A stretch of 64,000 nucleotides of DNA, taken from positions 62,001 through 126,000 of the forward strand of contig JADLHT010000043.1 in NCBI GenBank assembly GCA_020848695.1. Reading direction: 5' to 3'. The position numbers were made by a program, and so were the translations under genes. Of this stretch, positions 1 through 9,733 are shown in pieces. The notes under the pieces were generated by a model. It did no database searches. It was given only the letters and a program-made list of their open reading frames with translations, and was not told where the DNA came from. The DNA comes from Saprospiraceae bacterium (lineage in GTDB: Bacteria; Bacteroidota; Bacteroidia; Chitinophagales; Saprospiraceae). Each line of letters starts with the position of its first letter. Positions within the stretch are counted from its first letter, which is position 1.

Positions 1-2
1 AC

Positions 3-569
3 TTTATTCTGTTTACAATTCTATTTTGTGAAACCGGATTGGTAGTAGCAGCAATTCTTCCCGGTGACAGCTTGCTTTTTGCAGCCGGAGCACTTTCATC
101 AAGTGGTAATCTCAATTTATATTACACTATGCTGTTTATCATTGTTGGAGCAATATTAGGAAATCAAAGCAATTTTTATATTGGAAGATGGCTTGGTCCT
201 AGACTTTCTACCCTAAATACAAAATGGATCAATAAAGAATACATTGAAAGAACTCAGAAATTTTATGAAAAACATGGAGGGAAGGCACTCATTATTGGTA
301 GATTTCTTCCTATAATCCGAACTTTTGTTCCGCTCGTAGCCGGAATTGGTAAGATGAATGCCGGAAAGTTTTTAATCTATAACATCGTAGGTGCTCTAGT
401 ATGGGTTATTCCACTGACGGTACTTGGTTATTGGTTTGGAAATATTCCCTTTGTTAAGAATAATTTTTCCATTGTAATTCTTATAATTATTGTAGTGAGC
501 GCAATGCCTCTATATATTGGACTCTGGAATCGAAAGAAACTATTGAGTAAGGTTAAAGATTTCGAATAA
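3..569 (+). CDS. DedA family membrane protein (5' end outside window)
   Basis: The reading frame is open to the left edge, so the gene starts before the window; the TTG at 39 is internal to the conserved segment. The visible part (about 188 residues) carries the DedA/SNARE-associated signature: ETGLVV, then LPGDSLLFAAGAL, and later GRFLPIIRTFVPLVAGIGKM with the conserved arginines, plus several hydrophobic segments including a C-terminal one. The family acts as inner membrane lipid scramblases/flippases that recycle undecaprenyl phosphate or phospholipids. Which lipid this one moves cannot be told. The family is clear. Confidence 0.9.
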   Translation, partial: FILFTILFCETGLVVAAILPGDSLLFAAGALSSSGNLNLYYTMLFIIVGAILGNQSNFYIGRWLGPRLSTLNTKWINKEYIERTQKFYEKHGGKALIIGRFLPIIRTFVPLVAGIGKMNAGKFLIYNIVGALVWVIPLTVLGYWFGNIPFVKNNFSIVILIIIVVSAMPLYIGLWNRKKLLSKVKDFE

Positions 570-941
570 AAGTTATTTTCACAGAGCTTACAAGTGAAAT
601 ATTTAATTGCGCATCTAAATTAATCCTTACAATAGTTAATTCTAATTCTTCTATTATTTTGTTGTAAATTAGATTTCTGAAACTACTTGAAAAATTTAAA
701 TTAGGCATTTCTAAATTTAAATCTTTCTTTCCTGACTACTACAAGTCGACCGGTTACCTGCCTTTAATCGACAGTAATTATATTAGAGAATCAGTTCACA
801 CACAACACTATGTATTACTTTATTTAATTTTCAAATTAATTCAATCAAACTGAAGAAAAAAGAAATGAAGATTTTCAAAATCTAGTTCTTTTTATGATGA
901 AAAAAACAGAACTTTGAGGTTTTAAGTATTATCTGCCCGGT
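570..941. other. Gene-free spacer, AT-rich
   Basis: This 372-base spacer separates the DedA gene from the symporter gene. I see no coding frame of substance. At about 693-721 two AAATTTAAAT blocks flank GCATTT and can form a hairpin with a one-base bulge, followed by a pyrimidine-rich run; it could be a weak terminator of the DedA gene. No tRNA or riboswitch is recognisable. Confidence 0.4.
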
Positions 942-2324
942 ATGAAGAAATTTATACATTCTAATTACAAATGGATATTAGGATTTGTAATAATAATAGC
1001 ATTCATCTCTGTGATTCAAGCAATGATGAATTTGAATATTTCGGATCAGCTAAGTGGAAGTATTCGATGGCTTGGATTATTTGCATTAATACTTATCGGA
1101 ATTTATCATCATAAGATTACAATCTGGATTCTTATAAGCATGTTTGTTGGTGCAGAAATCGGATATGATTTTCCTGAAATAGCTCAACAGTTGAATATAT
1201 TTTCAAAAATATTTATTAAGTTAATTAAATGTGTTATAGCACCTCTGTTGTTTGGAACACTAATTGTTGGAATTGCCGGACATTCCAATATTAAGCAGGT
1301 AGGTAGATTAGGTTGGAAGTCATTGCTTTATTTTGAAGTTGTAACGACTATTGCGCTTGCTGTTGGATTAATCGCGATTAATATAAGCAAGGCTGGTGTA
1401 GGAATTATTCAGACACAGTCCAATGAAGCTTTGCCACCGGCCATTAAGCAGCAAGGCTGGAAAGATCTCGTCCTGCATGTGTTTCCGGATAATCTGATCA
1501 AATCAATATCGGATGGGCAAGTATTGCAAATTGTCGTATTTACTTTGATTTTTGCTATTGCAATGATGTTTGTTAGTAAAGAATCACGCAAGCCATTTCT
1601 GACTTTTGCAGAATCACTATCCTCTATTATGTTTAAGTTTACAGATCTTATCATGAAGCTTGCACCCTTGGCAGTTGGAGGTGCTATTGCATATACTATA
1701 GCGAATATGGGAATTGATGTTATGAACAACTTGATAAAGCTGCTTGCTACTTTGTATATTGCTCTGTTTGTATTTATTTTATTGGTCTTTGTTCCAATAA
1801 TTTTGATTTTAAAAATTCCGATTAGGAGATTTGTCAATCATGTTACCGAACCCTTAAGTATTGCTTTTGGTACAGCAAGTTCTGAAGCAGCACTTCCATT
1901 GGCGATGGAGAATATGGAGAAATTTGGAGTGAGCAGAGAAGTTGTGAGTTTTGTATTGCCAACAGGGTTAAGTTTTAATCTTGATGGGACAACTTTATAT
2001 CTGGCCTTGGCTTCAGTTTTTGTTGCACAAGCAGCAGGAATTGAATTAAGTATAGGACAACAGCTTATTATGATGCTGACACTTATGTTAACCAGTAAGG
2101 GGGTTGCCGGTGTTGCAAGAGCGTCATTGGTAATTCTAGCGGCTACAGCCAGCTCATTTGGATTGCCGGAGTGGCCGATAGCCGCAATCTTAGGTATTGA
2201 CGCATTGATGGACATGGCAAGAACTGCGGTCAACACCTTAGGCAATTGTTTAGCAACAGTTGTTGTAGGAAAATGGGAAAACGAATTAACAATTCCTAAA
2301 ACTTACAAAGATGAATTGTTGTGA
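942..2324 (+). CDS. Dicarboxylate/amino acid:cation symporter (DAACS family)
   Basis: A 460-residue polytopic inner membrane protein of the GltP/DctA/GltT family, which imports glutamate, aspartate or C4-dicarboxylates with Na+ or H+. Family signatures are visible: the serine-rich hairpin as SSEAALP (residues 313-319), FNLDGTT (345-351) in TM7, SKGVAGVARAS (385-395) in the second hairpin, and DALMDMARTAVNTLGN (420-435) in TM8, the substrate-binding helix. An extra hydrophobic segment precedes the usual first helix. Its stop overlaps the ung start by four bases (GTGA), so the two are probably co-transcribed. The exact substrate is not resolved. Confidence 0.92.
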   Translation: MKKFIHSNYKWILGFVIIIAFISVIQAMMNLNISDQLSGSIRWLGLFALILIGIYHHKITIWILISMFVGAEIGYDFPEIAQQLNIFSKIFIKLIKCVIAPLLFGTLIVGIAGHSNIKQVGRLGWKSLLYFEVVTTIALAVGLIAINISKAGVGIIQTQSNEALPPAIKQQGWKDLVLHVFPDNLIKSISDGQVLQIVVFTLIFAIAMMFVSKESRKPFLTFAESLSSIMFKFTDLIMKLAPLAVGGAIAYTIANMGIDVMNNLIKLLATLYIALFVFILLVFVPIILILKIPIRRFVNHVTEPLSIAFGTASSEAALPLAMENMEKFGVSREVVSFVLPTGLSFNLDGTTLYLALASVFVAQAAGIELSIGQQLIMMLTLMLTSKGVAGVARASLVILAATASSFGLPEWPIAAILGIDALMDMARTAVNTLGNCLATVVVGKWENELTIPKTYKDELL

Positions 2325-2989
2325 AAGTAAATATTGACCCAACTTGGAATGAGATATTATTGAAAGAATTTGAAAAAGATTATTTTCAAAGAATAAAATT
2401 GACCTTATCAAACGACAAACAGAGTGGTAAGATTATTTACCCTCCTGGCTCATTAATTTTTAATGCATTTAATTCAACGCCATTTGACAAGGTAAAAGTA
2501 GTCATACTTGGACAGGATCCTTATCATAACGAAGGAGAAGCAATGGGATTGTCTTTCTCAGTTCCGAAAAATTTACGAATACCACCTTCACTCCAGAATA
2601 TTTACAAAGAATTAAGATCAGACCTTGGACTTGAAGTTCCGACACACGGGGACCTTAGTGGTTGGGCAAGCAAAGGAGTATTATTGCTAAATGCCAGTCT
2701 GACGGTATTGAAGAACTCACCCAACTCACACAGCAAAATAGGTTGGTATCAATTTACAGATGCTGTAATCAGCAAACTTTCAGACCTAAGATCAAATATT
2801 GTATTTATGCTTTGGGGAAATTTTGCGAAACAAAAAAGCTCATTGATTGATAAATCTAAACATCTAGTATTAGAGTCTGCTCATCCTTCACCACTTGCTG
2901 GAGGAGCGTTTTTTGGTTGCAAGCACTTTAGCAGGTGTAATGAATATCTAAGAGCGCAAGGAATTGAAGAAATCAATTGGAAAATTTAA
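2321..2989 (+). CDS. ung: Uracil-DNA glycosylase, family 1
   Basis: A 222-residue enzyme that removes uracil from DNA to start base excision repair. The water-activating loop GQDPYH is at residues 64-69, the uracil-binding region contains LLLNASLTV, and the minor-groove loop reads HPSPLAGG near the C-terminus; length is typical. The GTG start at 2321 overlaps the symporter stop as GTGA. No ATG lies close upstream in frame, and the protein begins at the usual place for the family. Confidence 0.96.
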   Translation: MKVNIDPTWNEILLKEFEKDYFQRIKLTLSNDKQSGKIIYPPGSLIFNAFNSTPFDKVKVVILGQDPYHNEGEAMGLSFSVPKNLRIPPSLQNIYKELRSDLGLEVPTHGDLSGWASKGVLLLNASLTVLKNSPNSHSKIGWYQFTDAVISKLSDLRSNIVFMLWGNFAKQKSSLIDKSKHLVLESAHPSPLAGGAFFGCKHFSRCNEYLRAQGIEEINWKI

Positions 2990-2996
2990 TCACCAG

Positions 2997-3019
2997 TTTG
3001 ATAATCTGTGATTATCAAA
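2997..3019. repeat. Perfect hairpin between convergent genes
   Basis: Arms TTTGATAAT and ATTATCAAA (9 bp, perfect) flank loop CTGTG. It lies just after the ung stop and before the convergent outer membrane protein gene. No T-run follows on either strand, so it is not a classic intrinsic terminator, but it could act as an mRNA 3' end stabiliser. The same arm sequence TTGATAAT/ATTATCAA recurs in the acpP-fabF hairpin at 51968-52000. Confidence 0.55.
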
Positions 3020-3104
3020 TAATTGAATAAAGACTATAATATCAATTACCGATTTATGAATAAGATACTAGTAAGCTAATAAATATTAAATTAAAGAACT
3101 AGAC

Positions 3105-4424
3105 TTAATTATACCTTCTTTTTAAGAACCACTCATTATCATTGAGTCTTAATCCTAAATTGATCTTAAAGTATTCTTCTTTCAAAGTATTAGGCAATTC
3201 CGAAATTCCCAATTCAAATCCTAAATTAACAACACAGATCTGCCGTTGAAAATTAAATCCTGTTCCAAGCCCAAATGTTAAACCGTAATTTATTAGTTTT
3301 TCATTGTTTCTCTCAAGATAGCCCTTATCATAGAAAACACCAATGCGATATTGTGATCTTTTGAACAAACGTCCATATCCTGAATTATCCGGTCGCAACC
3401 AGGCACCTAAAGATAAATATGATTCATTGACTAATTGACCCTTTTGGTCAGCAAATGCTTTAGTGGAAGACCAGTTTTCAAATCCTAAGTCTAACTGGAT
3501 TCCTGATTTCTCTTTGTGATTATAGGCAATTCCAAGTATAATTTTTAAGGGTAACTGACCATATGATCTTATATCGCTGGTGTAAAGTATAGTATCAATT
3601 ACTTTTCCTAAGGTACTGAAATCTATTTCTGATCGGTGGAAAGAATTGCTGAAATATCTTATGTTTGAAGGAATACCAAGGGTAAGACCATAACTTAGTT
3701 TTCTGGATTTGTTCTTGTTATTTTCCTTTCGGTCAATAATTTGTTCATAAAGTAATCCAAGTTGAGCATTGAATCCTGAACCGAAGTATTGATCGGTTAA
3801 TATACTATTGTTTCTTGGTACCTTATCAATGATATAATAGGATTGTTCATATTTTAAATTTCCAAAAATATAGGACATATTAATCCCAGCAGAAAAATGA
3901 TTTACTCTATATGCGAAGCCAAGTTGAAATTGATTCAAACCACCACTGCCATTAAGATATCTAACATCTTTGCCATATTCAGTACTATCGAGAATTGCAA
4001 AGGAATAAGATGCAGAAGAGAATGGTTGTAAACCTAAGCTTATTGCATAATTGTGTTTGTATTCTCTTCTTTCTAAAATTTCGTTGATCGAATTTCTCAA
4101 AGGTATTCCAATTTGAATATACGACAAGGTTCCTGATCTATCGTTTAAAATAGATTTATCATCAGTGACTTTTTTAAGTTTAAAATTGTATCCGATTTCT
4201 ACATCTGTAATTCTCAAAAATCCAAGACTTGCGGGATTGAGCGAATTGTATTCTTCACTACTGATGTAAGCAAGTCCCGAATGTCCTGTTGCCTGAGAAA
4301 ATGGTGACCAGCTTCTGTTTAATGTTCCAATCCCAAACCTAGACAGTGGTAGAAATTCATTAGTCTGACCTAGGCATTGATCTGCAATTAGGATAAATAA
4401 ATATATTTTAATAAGTTTGTTCAT
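3105..4424 (-). CDS. Putative outer membrane beta-barrel protein
   Basis: A 439-residue protein with an N-terminal signal peptide (hydrophobic residues 4-15, likely cleavage after CLGQ). The rest alternates short polar and amphipathic strands rich in aromatic residues, with repeated G-x-aromatic patterns, as in Bacteroidota outer membrane barrels; the N-terminal SRFGIGTLN...LNPAS region is common in such proteins. Its start overlaps the coaX stop by one base (TAATG), so it is the last gene of a purH-coaX operon. Function unknown; the barrel assignment is an inference from sequence texture. Confidence 0.65.
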   Translation of the reverse strand: MNKLIKIYLFILIADQCLGQTNEFLPLSRFGIGTLNRSWSPFSQATGHSGLAYISSEEYNSLNPASLGFLRITDVEIGYNFKLKKVTDDKSILNDRSGTLSYIQIGIPLRNSINEILERREYKHNYAISLGLQPFSSASYSFAILDSTEYGKDVRYLNGSGGLNQFQLGFAYRVNHFSAGINMSYIFGNLKYEQSYYIIDKVPRNNSILTDQYFGSGFNAQLGLLYEQIIDRKENNKNKSRKLSYGLTLGIPSNIRYFSNSFHRSEIDFSTLGKVIDTILYTSDIRSYGQLPLKIILGIAYNHKEKSGIQLDLGFENWSSTKAFADQKGQLVNESYLSLGAWLRPDNSGYGRLFKRSQYRIGVFYDKGYLERNNEKLINYGLTFGLGTGFNFQRQICVVNLGFELGISELPNTLKEEYFKINLGLRLNDNEWFLKRRYN

Positions 4425-5140
4425 TACATTTTAGCAATTTCATTAAGACCTCGTAATACTAAGTAAGGATCTACCAATGGGTTAAGCGAAGTTCTTGGTG
4501 CAATAAACTCAGCATCACCACCCGTTAGTATGCATTTCATTTCTGTATACTGTTTGGAAAGTTCATGGTAATATCCTTCCAACTCATAAATGATCCCATT
4601 TATAACGCCTTGTTGCATGGCAGATTCAGTTGATGTTCCTAACACTCCCGGATTCACATGATGAGATTTAATCAAAGGAAGTCTTGCAGTAAAATGATTC
4701 ATTGCACGAAATCTCATGTTTAATCCTGGTGCAATATTTCCTCCAATAAATCCATGTTCCTTCTCAATCAAGTCATAAGTAATACAGGTACCTGAATTAA
4801 TAACAAGAATATTTTGATTGGGAAGTTGCTTAGCAGCGCCACACCATGCCGCTATTCGATCACCTCCAAGGCTTTCCTTGCTACTGTATTTAAATTTAAT
4901 AGGCAATTTATCATTGGCATCGGGCTCAAATACATCAAACTCATCTATGAGTCGATCCAACCATTCGCTGTTTTTGGATCCTACATTGGACAGTACGCAA
5001 TCTTCAAAATCAATACTGTATAACCATTCAAAAATTTCTTCTGTCCTTTCAGTGTTAAAAACTTTATTGGCTTTTAATTCATCCTTATCAAAAAGTCCAA
5101 GCTTTACTCTGGAATTACCACAATCAATGCAGAGAATCAT
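4424..5140 (-). CDS. coaX: Type III pantothenate kinase
   Basis: A 238-residue ASKHA-fold kinase that phosphorylates pantothenate in the first step of coenzyme A synthesis. The phosphate-binding motif DCGNSRVKLGLF starts at residue 6, a conserved NSGTCITYD motif lies mid-protein, followed by GGNIAPGLNMRF and later LTGGDAEFI. The order and length match CoaX. It follows purH by four bases and overlaps the next gene by one, so translation is probably coupled along the operon. Confidence 0.95.
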   Translation of the reverse strand: MILCIDCGNSRVKLGLFDKDELKANKVFNTERTEEIFEWLYSIDFEDCVLSNVGSKNSEWLDRLIDEFDVFEPDANDKLPIKFKYSSKESLGGDRIAAWCGAAKQLPNQNILVINSGTCITYDLIEKEHGFIGGNIAPGLNMRFRAMNHFTARLPLIKSHHVNPGVLGTSTESAMQQGVINGIIYELEGYYHELSKQYTEMKCILTGGDAEFIAPRTSLNPLVDPYLVLRGLNEIAKM

Positions 5141-5144
5141 ATTT

Positions 5145-6638
5145 TTAATGTTTGAAATGTCTTATTCCGGTGAGTACCATTGCAATATTTAATTCATTTG
5201 CTTTGTCAATACTTTTCTGGTCATGGATAGAACCACCGGGTTGTGCGATTGCTGTGATATGAGCTTTACCTGCCAATTCAACGCAATCCGGAAAAGGAAA
5301 AAATGCCTCAGATGCCATTACAGCATCATTTGTTGAGAATCCCATTCTTTTAGCTTTGTCGATAGCCTGAGTACATGCATCAATTCGTGAAGTTTGTCCG
5401 CAGCCCATACCAATCAGTTGTTGATTCTTGACCAGAACAATTGCATTTGATTTTAAGTGTTTAATACAATTTATTGCAAAAAGTAGATCTTTACTTTGTT
5501 CAGTATTTATTGTCTTTTGGGTAACCAATCGCATATCGCTTATAACTGACTTCTGACGATTAAAATCTTGTATTAAATTTCCATTGATACAGGATCTTTT
5601 TTGAAGATCTAAAGAAGGAAATTTTTTCAATTTCAACAAAATTCTTTTCTTCTTGGAGGATAATAATTGTAAAGCTGACGAATCAAAGCCCGGTGCAATT
5701 AGTACTTCATAGAAAAGTTCATCAATCTCCTGTGCTGTTGGGAGATCAATTTCCTTATTGGTTATAATAATCCCTCCAAAAGCAGAAAGAGGGTCTCCAG
5801 CCAATGCTGCTTTCCAGGCATCTATAACGGTTGATCGAATTGCTAAACCACAGGTATTATTGTGTTTTAATATAGCAAAACAGCAATCTTCACTTTGAAA
5901 ATCTTCCATTAATAACAAAGCAGAATCAATATCAAGAAGATTATTGTAAGATAATTCCTTTCCGTTATGAAAATCAAAAATCTCGTTAAGATTACCTTCA
6001 TACCAGGCCTTTTGATGAGGATTTTCACCATATCGTAAAGGTTTTAAATCCTTATCTTCACTAAAATAATTATAGATTGCCCTATCATAATGACTGCTTG
6101 TTTCAAAAGCTTTGATGGCTAGAGCTTTCCTTTCTGATTCATCAGAAAGTCCATTTGATTTTAAAATTTCAGCAAGATTTGAATATTCATTTTTTGAAGG
6201 GATAACCACTACCTCTTTATAGTTTTTTGCAGCAGCCCGGATTAATGATATTCCACCGATATCAATTTTTTCTATAATTGCAGAAAGATCTTCTGTAGAT
6301 CGAATGGTATCTTCAAATGGATAAAGATCAACCACAACCAGGTCAATTAGAGGAATTTCATAATGTGCAAGTTGATTCAGATGATCATCATTTCTGATTG
6401 CTAAAATACCTCCAAATACTTTTGGATGTAAAGTTTTTACTCTACCTCCCAAAATTGATGGATATGAAGTTATTTCTTCAACTGCAACTACAGGAATATC
6501 TAAGGATTCTATAAAACTATAGGTTCCACCAGTACTATATATAACGATCCCAAGGTCATGAAGCAATCTAACCAGAGGTTCCAATCCTTCTTTACTATAA
6601 ACAGAGATCAGGGCAGAACTGATTCTTTTCTTTAACAT
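5145..6638 (-). CDS. purH: Bifunctional AICAR formyltransferase/IMP cyclohydrolase
   Basis: Catalyses the last two steps of IMP synthesis. The N-terminal MGS-like cyclohydrolase domain holds YSTGGT, GRVKTLHPKV and DLVVVDLYPF; the C-terminal transformylase domain holds LRYGENPHQKAWY, LKHNNTCGLA with the catalytic Lys-His pair, DPLSAFGG, and the ending AIAQPGGSIHDQ. An upstream in-frame ATG at 6689 exists, but I chose ATG 6638 (MLKKRISSALISVYSK): it matches the family N-terminus, and a good promoter (6656-6685) lies between the two. The resulting length is 497 residues. First gene of purH-coaX-outer membrane protein. Confidence 0.95.
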   Translation of the reverse strand: MLKKRISSALISVYSKEGLEPLVRLLHDLGIVIYSTGGTYSFIESLDIPVVAVEEITSYPSILGGRVKTLHPKVFGGILAIRNDDHLNQLAHYEIPLIDLVVVDLYPFEDTIRSTEDLSAIIEKIDIGGISLIRAAAKNYKEVVVIPSKNEYSNLAEILKSNGLSDESERKALAIKAFETSSHYDRAIYNYFSEDKDLKPLRYGENPHQKAWYEGNLNEIFDFHNGKELSYNNLLDIDSALLLMEDFQSEDCCFAILKHNNTCGLAIRSTVIDAWKAALAGDPLSAFGGIIITNKEIDLPTAQEIDELFYEVLIAPGFDSSALQLLSSKKKRILLKLKKFPSLDLQKRSCINGNLIQDFNRQKSVISDMRLVTQKTINTEQSKDLLFAINCIKHLKSNAIVLVKNQQLIGMGCGQTSRIDACTQAIDKAKRMGFSTNDAVMASEAFFPFPDCVELAGKAHITAIAQPGGSIHDQKSIDKANELNIAMVLTGIRHFKH

Positions 6639-6655
6639 AATGATGTTACGAGGGA

Positions 6656-6685
6656 CAAAAATATAAAAACCATTTAAGTCTCCAA
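6656..6685 (-). promoter_or_regulatory. Promoter of purH operon (Bacteroidota type)
   Basis: On the minus strand, TTG (6683-6685) is followed after 19 bases by TATTTTTG (6656-6663), matching the Bacteroidota -33 TTTG / -7 TAnnTTTG promoter. The predicted transcription start is about 13 bases before ATG 6638, which supports that start over the one at 6689. Confidence 0.5.
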
Positions 6686-6816
6686 CCATTATTCCATCGA
6701 TAAAAAATCAAGATTTTGGTAAGATTTGCCTAGCGTGTCACACAATTGTGAATTTTTGTCATATTTGAGTCTCATGGCACAAGCTTTGAAGGAGCAAATG
6801 CAAACAAATAAAGCTC

Positions 6817-8676
6817 ATGCAATCAGGTAAAATCTCAGTACAGTCGGAAAATATTTTTCCAATTATTAAAAAATTCCTTTACTCAGAGCAGGAGATATTT
6901 CTGAGAGAATTGGTATCCAATGCAGTGGATGCAACCAACAAACTAAAAGCTTTGTCCAACCGAGGAGAAGCTAAGGGTGATTTAGGTATACTGAACATCG
7001 AAATTGTACCCAACAAAGAAGCAAAAACACTTACCATAAGAGACCGAGGTTTAGGTATGGATGCAGATGAGGTTGATCGATACTTGAATCAAGTTGCCTT
7101 CTCGTCTGCACAGGAGTTTCTGGACAAGTTTAAGGATGAACTTAATATTATAGGACATTTTGGATTGGGATTTTATTCTGCTTTTATGGTTTCTGATAAG
7201 GTTGAAGTAGTTACAAAGTCCTATAAAGATAAATCTGAAGCAGTTAAGTGGAGCTGTCAGGGAGATACAAACTATACCATTGAAAAATCTGACAAAGTGG
7301 ATCGTGGAACGGATATCATTCTACATCTTTCTGAAGAAGCAATTGAATATGCAGATCAACATAAACTGGAAGGACTTCTTGAAAAATTCTGTAAGTTTCT
7401 TCCGATTCCAATTCAGTTAGGTACAAAGAAAGAAAAAGTTAAAGAAGGAGATGTTGAAACAGAAATTGATGTTCCAAACATTATCAACGATACTCACCCT
7501 CTCTGGAAACTTAGCCCTTCTGAGATTTCAGATGATCAATACAAAGAATTTTATCAGAAGCTGTATCCTTTTACAGCTGAACCTTTATTTTGGATTCATC
7601 TTAACATTGATTATCCGTTCAATTTGACCGGGATTCTGTATTTTCCAAAATTAAAGAACCAATTTGAAATTCAAAAAAATAAAATTCATCTTTATAGTAA
7701 TCAGGTTTTTGTAACGGATGATGTAAAAGAAATTGTTCCTGAATTTTTACAACTATTACACGGTGTAATTGATTCTCCGGATATTCCTTTAAATGTTTCA
7801 CGATCTTATCTTCAATCAGATGCTCAGGTAAGAAAAATTACTTCTTATATTACGAAGAAAGTTTCAGAAAAACTAAGTGATCTCTTTAAAAAGAATCGTA
7901 CTGAATTTGAGAAAAAGTGGGATGATATTGGAACATTTATAAAGTATGGAGTAATTTCAGATGAGAAATTTGCAGAGAAAGCATTGTCTTTTACGCTGTT
8001 GAAAAATATAGATAATAAATTTTATACCCTTGAGGAGTATAAAGAAGCAGTAAAAGAAACACAGGTTGATAAGAACAGTAATACAATAATCCTGTATACT
8101 CAGGATCCACAATTGCATTATTCCATCATTCAACAATGCAAAGATAGAATGTATCAGGTTCTGATATTGGATCAGGTAATCGACAATCATTTTATTCAGA
8201 ATCTTGAGTATAAAGAAGGTCTTCGTTTTAAACGTATTGATTCAGAAACGATTGATCAATTGGTTGATACAGACTCAAAAGCAGAATCCGTTCTCTCAGA
8301 ATCTGATCAAAATAAAATCAAGGATTTATTTAAAGGACTTTCCATCAATAAATCGAAAGAAACAGAAGTGAAGGCGCTTTCCCCTCAAGATGATCCGGTG
8401 CAGATTGTTAGACCCGAATTCATGCGACGTATGTCAGAGATGCAACACATGATGACGATGATGAAAGGAGAAGGTGATGATTTATTCAAGGACTCTTACC
8501 AGCTGATCATTAATGTTAACCATCCTCTCATTGCACAAAAGATCAATGATGAATCTGATGAAATAAAGCGAAATGAAATCGCTTCATATCTATTACAGTT
8601 AGCTCTACTCAATCAGAATATGCTCAAAGGTGAAGAACTTTCTACTTTCGTGCGAAGTTCAATGCAAAAATTGTAA
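6817..8676 (+). CDS. htpG: Molecular chaperone HtpG (Hsp90)
   Basis: A 619-residue cytoplasmic ATP-dependent chaperone. The N-terminal GHKL ATPase domain shows FLRELVSNAVDATNKL (Glu and Asn for Mg-ATP), RDRGLGM and GHFGLGFYSAFMV; the middle domain has the conserved GVIDSPDIPLNVSRSYLQ with the gamma-phosphate-contacting Arg; the C-terminal dimerisation region follows a charged linker. The start MQSGKISVQSENIF fits the family. It stands alone between two minus-strand operons. Confidence 0.96.
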   Translation: MQSGKISVQSENIFPIIKKFLYSEQEIFLRELVSNAVDATNKLKALSNRGEAKGDLGILNIEIVPNKEAKTLTIRDRGLGMDADEVDRYLNQVAFSSAQEFLDKFKDELNIIGHFGLGFYSAFMVSDKVEVVTKSYKDKSEAVKWSCQGDTNYTIEKSDKVDRGTDIILHLSEEAIEYADQHKLEGLLEKFCKFLPIPIQLGTKKEKVKEGDVETEIDVPNIINDTHPLWKLSPSEISDDQYKEFYQKLYPFTAEPLFWIHLNIDYPFNLTGILYFPKLKNQFEIQKNKIHLYSNQVFVTDDVKEIVPEFLQLLHGVIDSPDIPLNVSRSYLQSDAQVRKITSYITKKVSEKLSDLFKKNRTEFEKKWDDIGTFIKYGVISDEKFAEKALSFTLLKNIDNKFYTLEEYKEAVKETQVDKNSNTIILYTQDPQLHYSIIQQCKDRMYQVLILDQVIDNHFIQNLEYKEGLRFKRIDSETIDQLVDTDSKAESVLSESDQNKIKDLFKGLSINKSKETEVKALSPQDDPVQIVRPEFMRRMSEMQHMMTMMKGEGDDLFKDSYQLIINVNHPLIAQKINDESDEIKRNEIASYLLQLALLNQNMLKGEELSTFVRSSMQKL

Positions 8677-8681
8677 TAATG

Positions 8682-9731
8682 TCAGCTAAGAATTAAATGA
8701 TCATTCATTCCTAATGCTTTGTATCTTCCTTTAGAGAATGAAGAGCCGTTAAATTGAATTTTTCCGGTTAATTTATCTTTTTGTTCATTACATAAAGAAC
8801 TATAATCTGAACACTTCAAGCTGCAACATTGATTGTATTTCTGGGCGCAATCAGGACATTGAATAAAGAGTATATGACAATGATCATTTTGACAATTGGT
8901 ATGTGTATCACAAAGTGTACCACATTGATGGCAATGACTGATGATTTCATCAGAAATTCGTTCTCCCAATCGTTCGTCAAATACAAAATTTTTTCCGATA
9001 AATTTATTTTCCAGATTGTTGGACTTTACTTCCCGTGTGTACTGAATAATTCCTCCATTGAGTTGATAGACTTCCTTGAATCCAACATGTTTGAAATAAG
9101 CTGATGCTTTTTCGCATCGAATTCCTCCGGTGCAATACATCAATATCGGTTTTTCCTTGCAGTCTTTAAATTGTTCAGTGATAATAGGAAGACTTTCCCT
9201 GAAGGTAACTACATCAGGAGTTACAGCATTTTTAAAATGGCCAATTTCACTTTCATAGTGGTTCCGCATATCAATGATGATGGCATCAGGATTTTCTAAT
9301 AGCTGATTGAAAGATTTTGCATTGAGATGAATTCCTGAATCGGCCGGATCAAAGCTAGGATCTTCTATTCCATCGGCTACGATTTTTTTTCTGAGTTTTA
9401 CTTTAAGTTTATAAAAACTATAACCAAATTCTTCTACCGCATAATTTAATCTCATTCCATGGAAGAAATCAATCTCTTCCATTTTTACTTTAAATAGTTC
9501 AAGATTATCGTTAGGGACTGCAATTTGTGCATTGATTCCTTCTTCTGCGAGATAGATTCTTCCCAAGACACCAAGTTCATTGAATAATGTATAAATGAAA
9601 TCCCTGAACCAGAGAGGATTTTTTATATTAATGTATTTATAGAAAGAAATTGTTGTATATTCTATTTTTTTCTCGTTCAGTTTTTGAAGAAGTTGTTCTT
9701 TGTTGAAAATATTGTATAGTTTCTTATTCAT
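8682..9731 (-). CDS. trhO: tRNA uridine(34) hydroxylase, rhodanese domain (TrhO/YceA)
   Basis: A 349-residue protein of the UPF0176 family, which hydroxylates U34 of tRNAs in an oxygen-dependent way toward 5-methoxyuridine-type modifications. The N-terminal acylphosphatase-like part contains LAEEGINAQIAVP; the central rhodanese domain has the active loop MYCTGGIRCEK with Cys200; the C-terminal region is rich in Cys/His (CHQCGTLC, CPDCAQKY) and may bind zinc. It begins two bases after the subtilase gene ends, so the two are likely co-transcribed, although no functional link is apparent. Confidence 0.92.
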   Translation of the reverse strand: MNKKLYNIFNKEQLLQKLNEKKIEYTTISFYKYINIKNPLWFRDFIYTLFNELGVLGRIYLAEEGINAQIAVPNDNLELFKVKMEEIDFFHGMRLNYAVEEFGYSFYKLKVKLRKKIVADGIEDPSFDPADSGIHLNAKSFNQLLENPDAIIIDMRNHYESEIGHFKNAVTPDVVTFRESLPIITEQFKDCKEKPILMYCTGGIRCEKASAYFKHVGFKEVYQLNGGIIQYTREVKSNNLENKFIGKNFVFDERLGERISDEIISHCHQCGTLCDTHTNCQNDHCHILFIQCPDCAQKYNQCCSLKCSDYSSLCNEQKDKLTGKIQFNGSSFSKGRYKALGMNDHLILS

Positions 9732-9733
9732 AA

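Noticed and set aside
1409..2245. Long minus-strand frames opposite the symporter gene
   Set aside because: Shadow frames of a clear DAACS coding sequence; no family resemblance.
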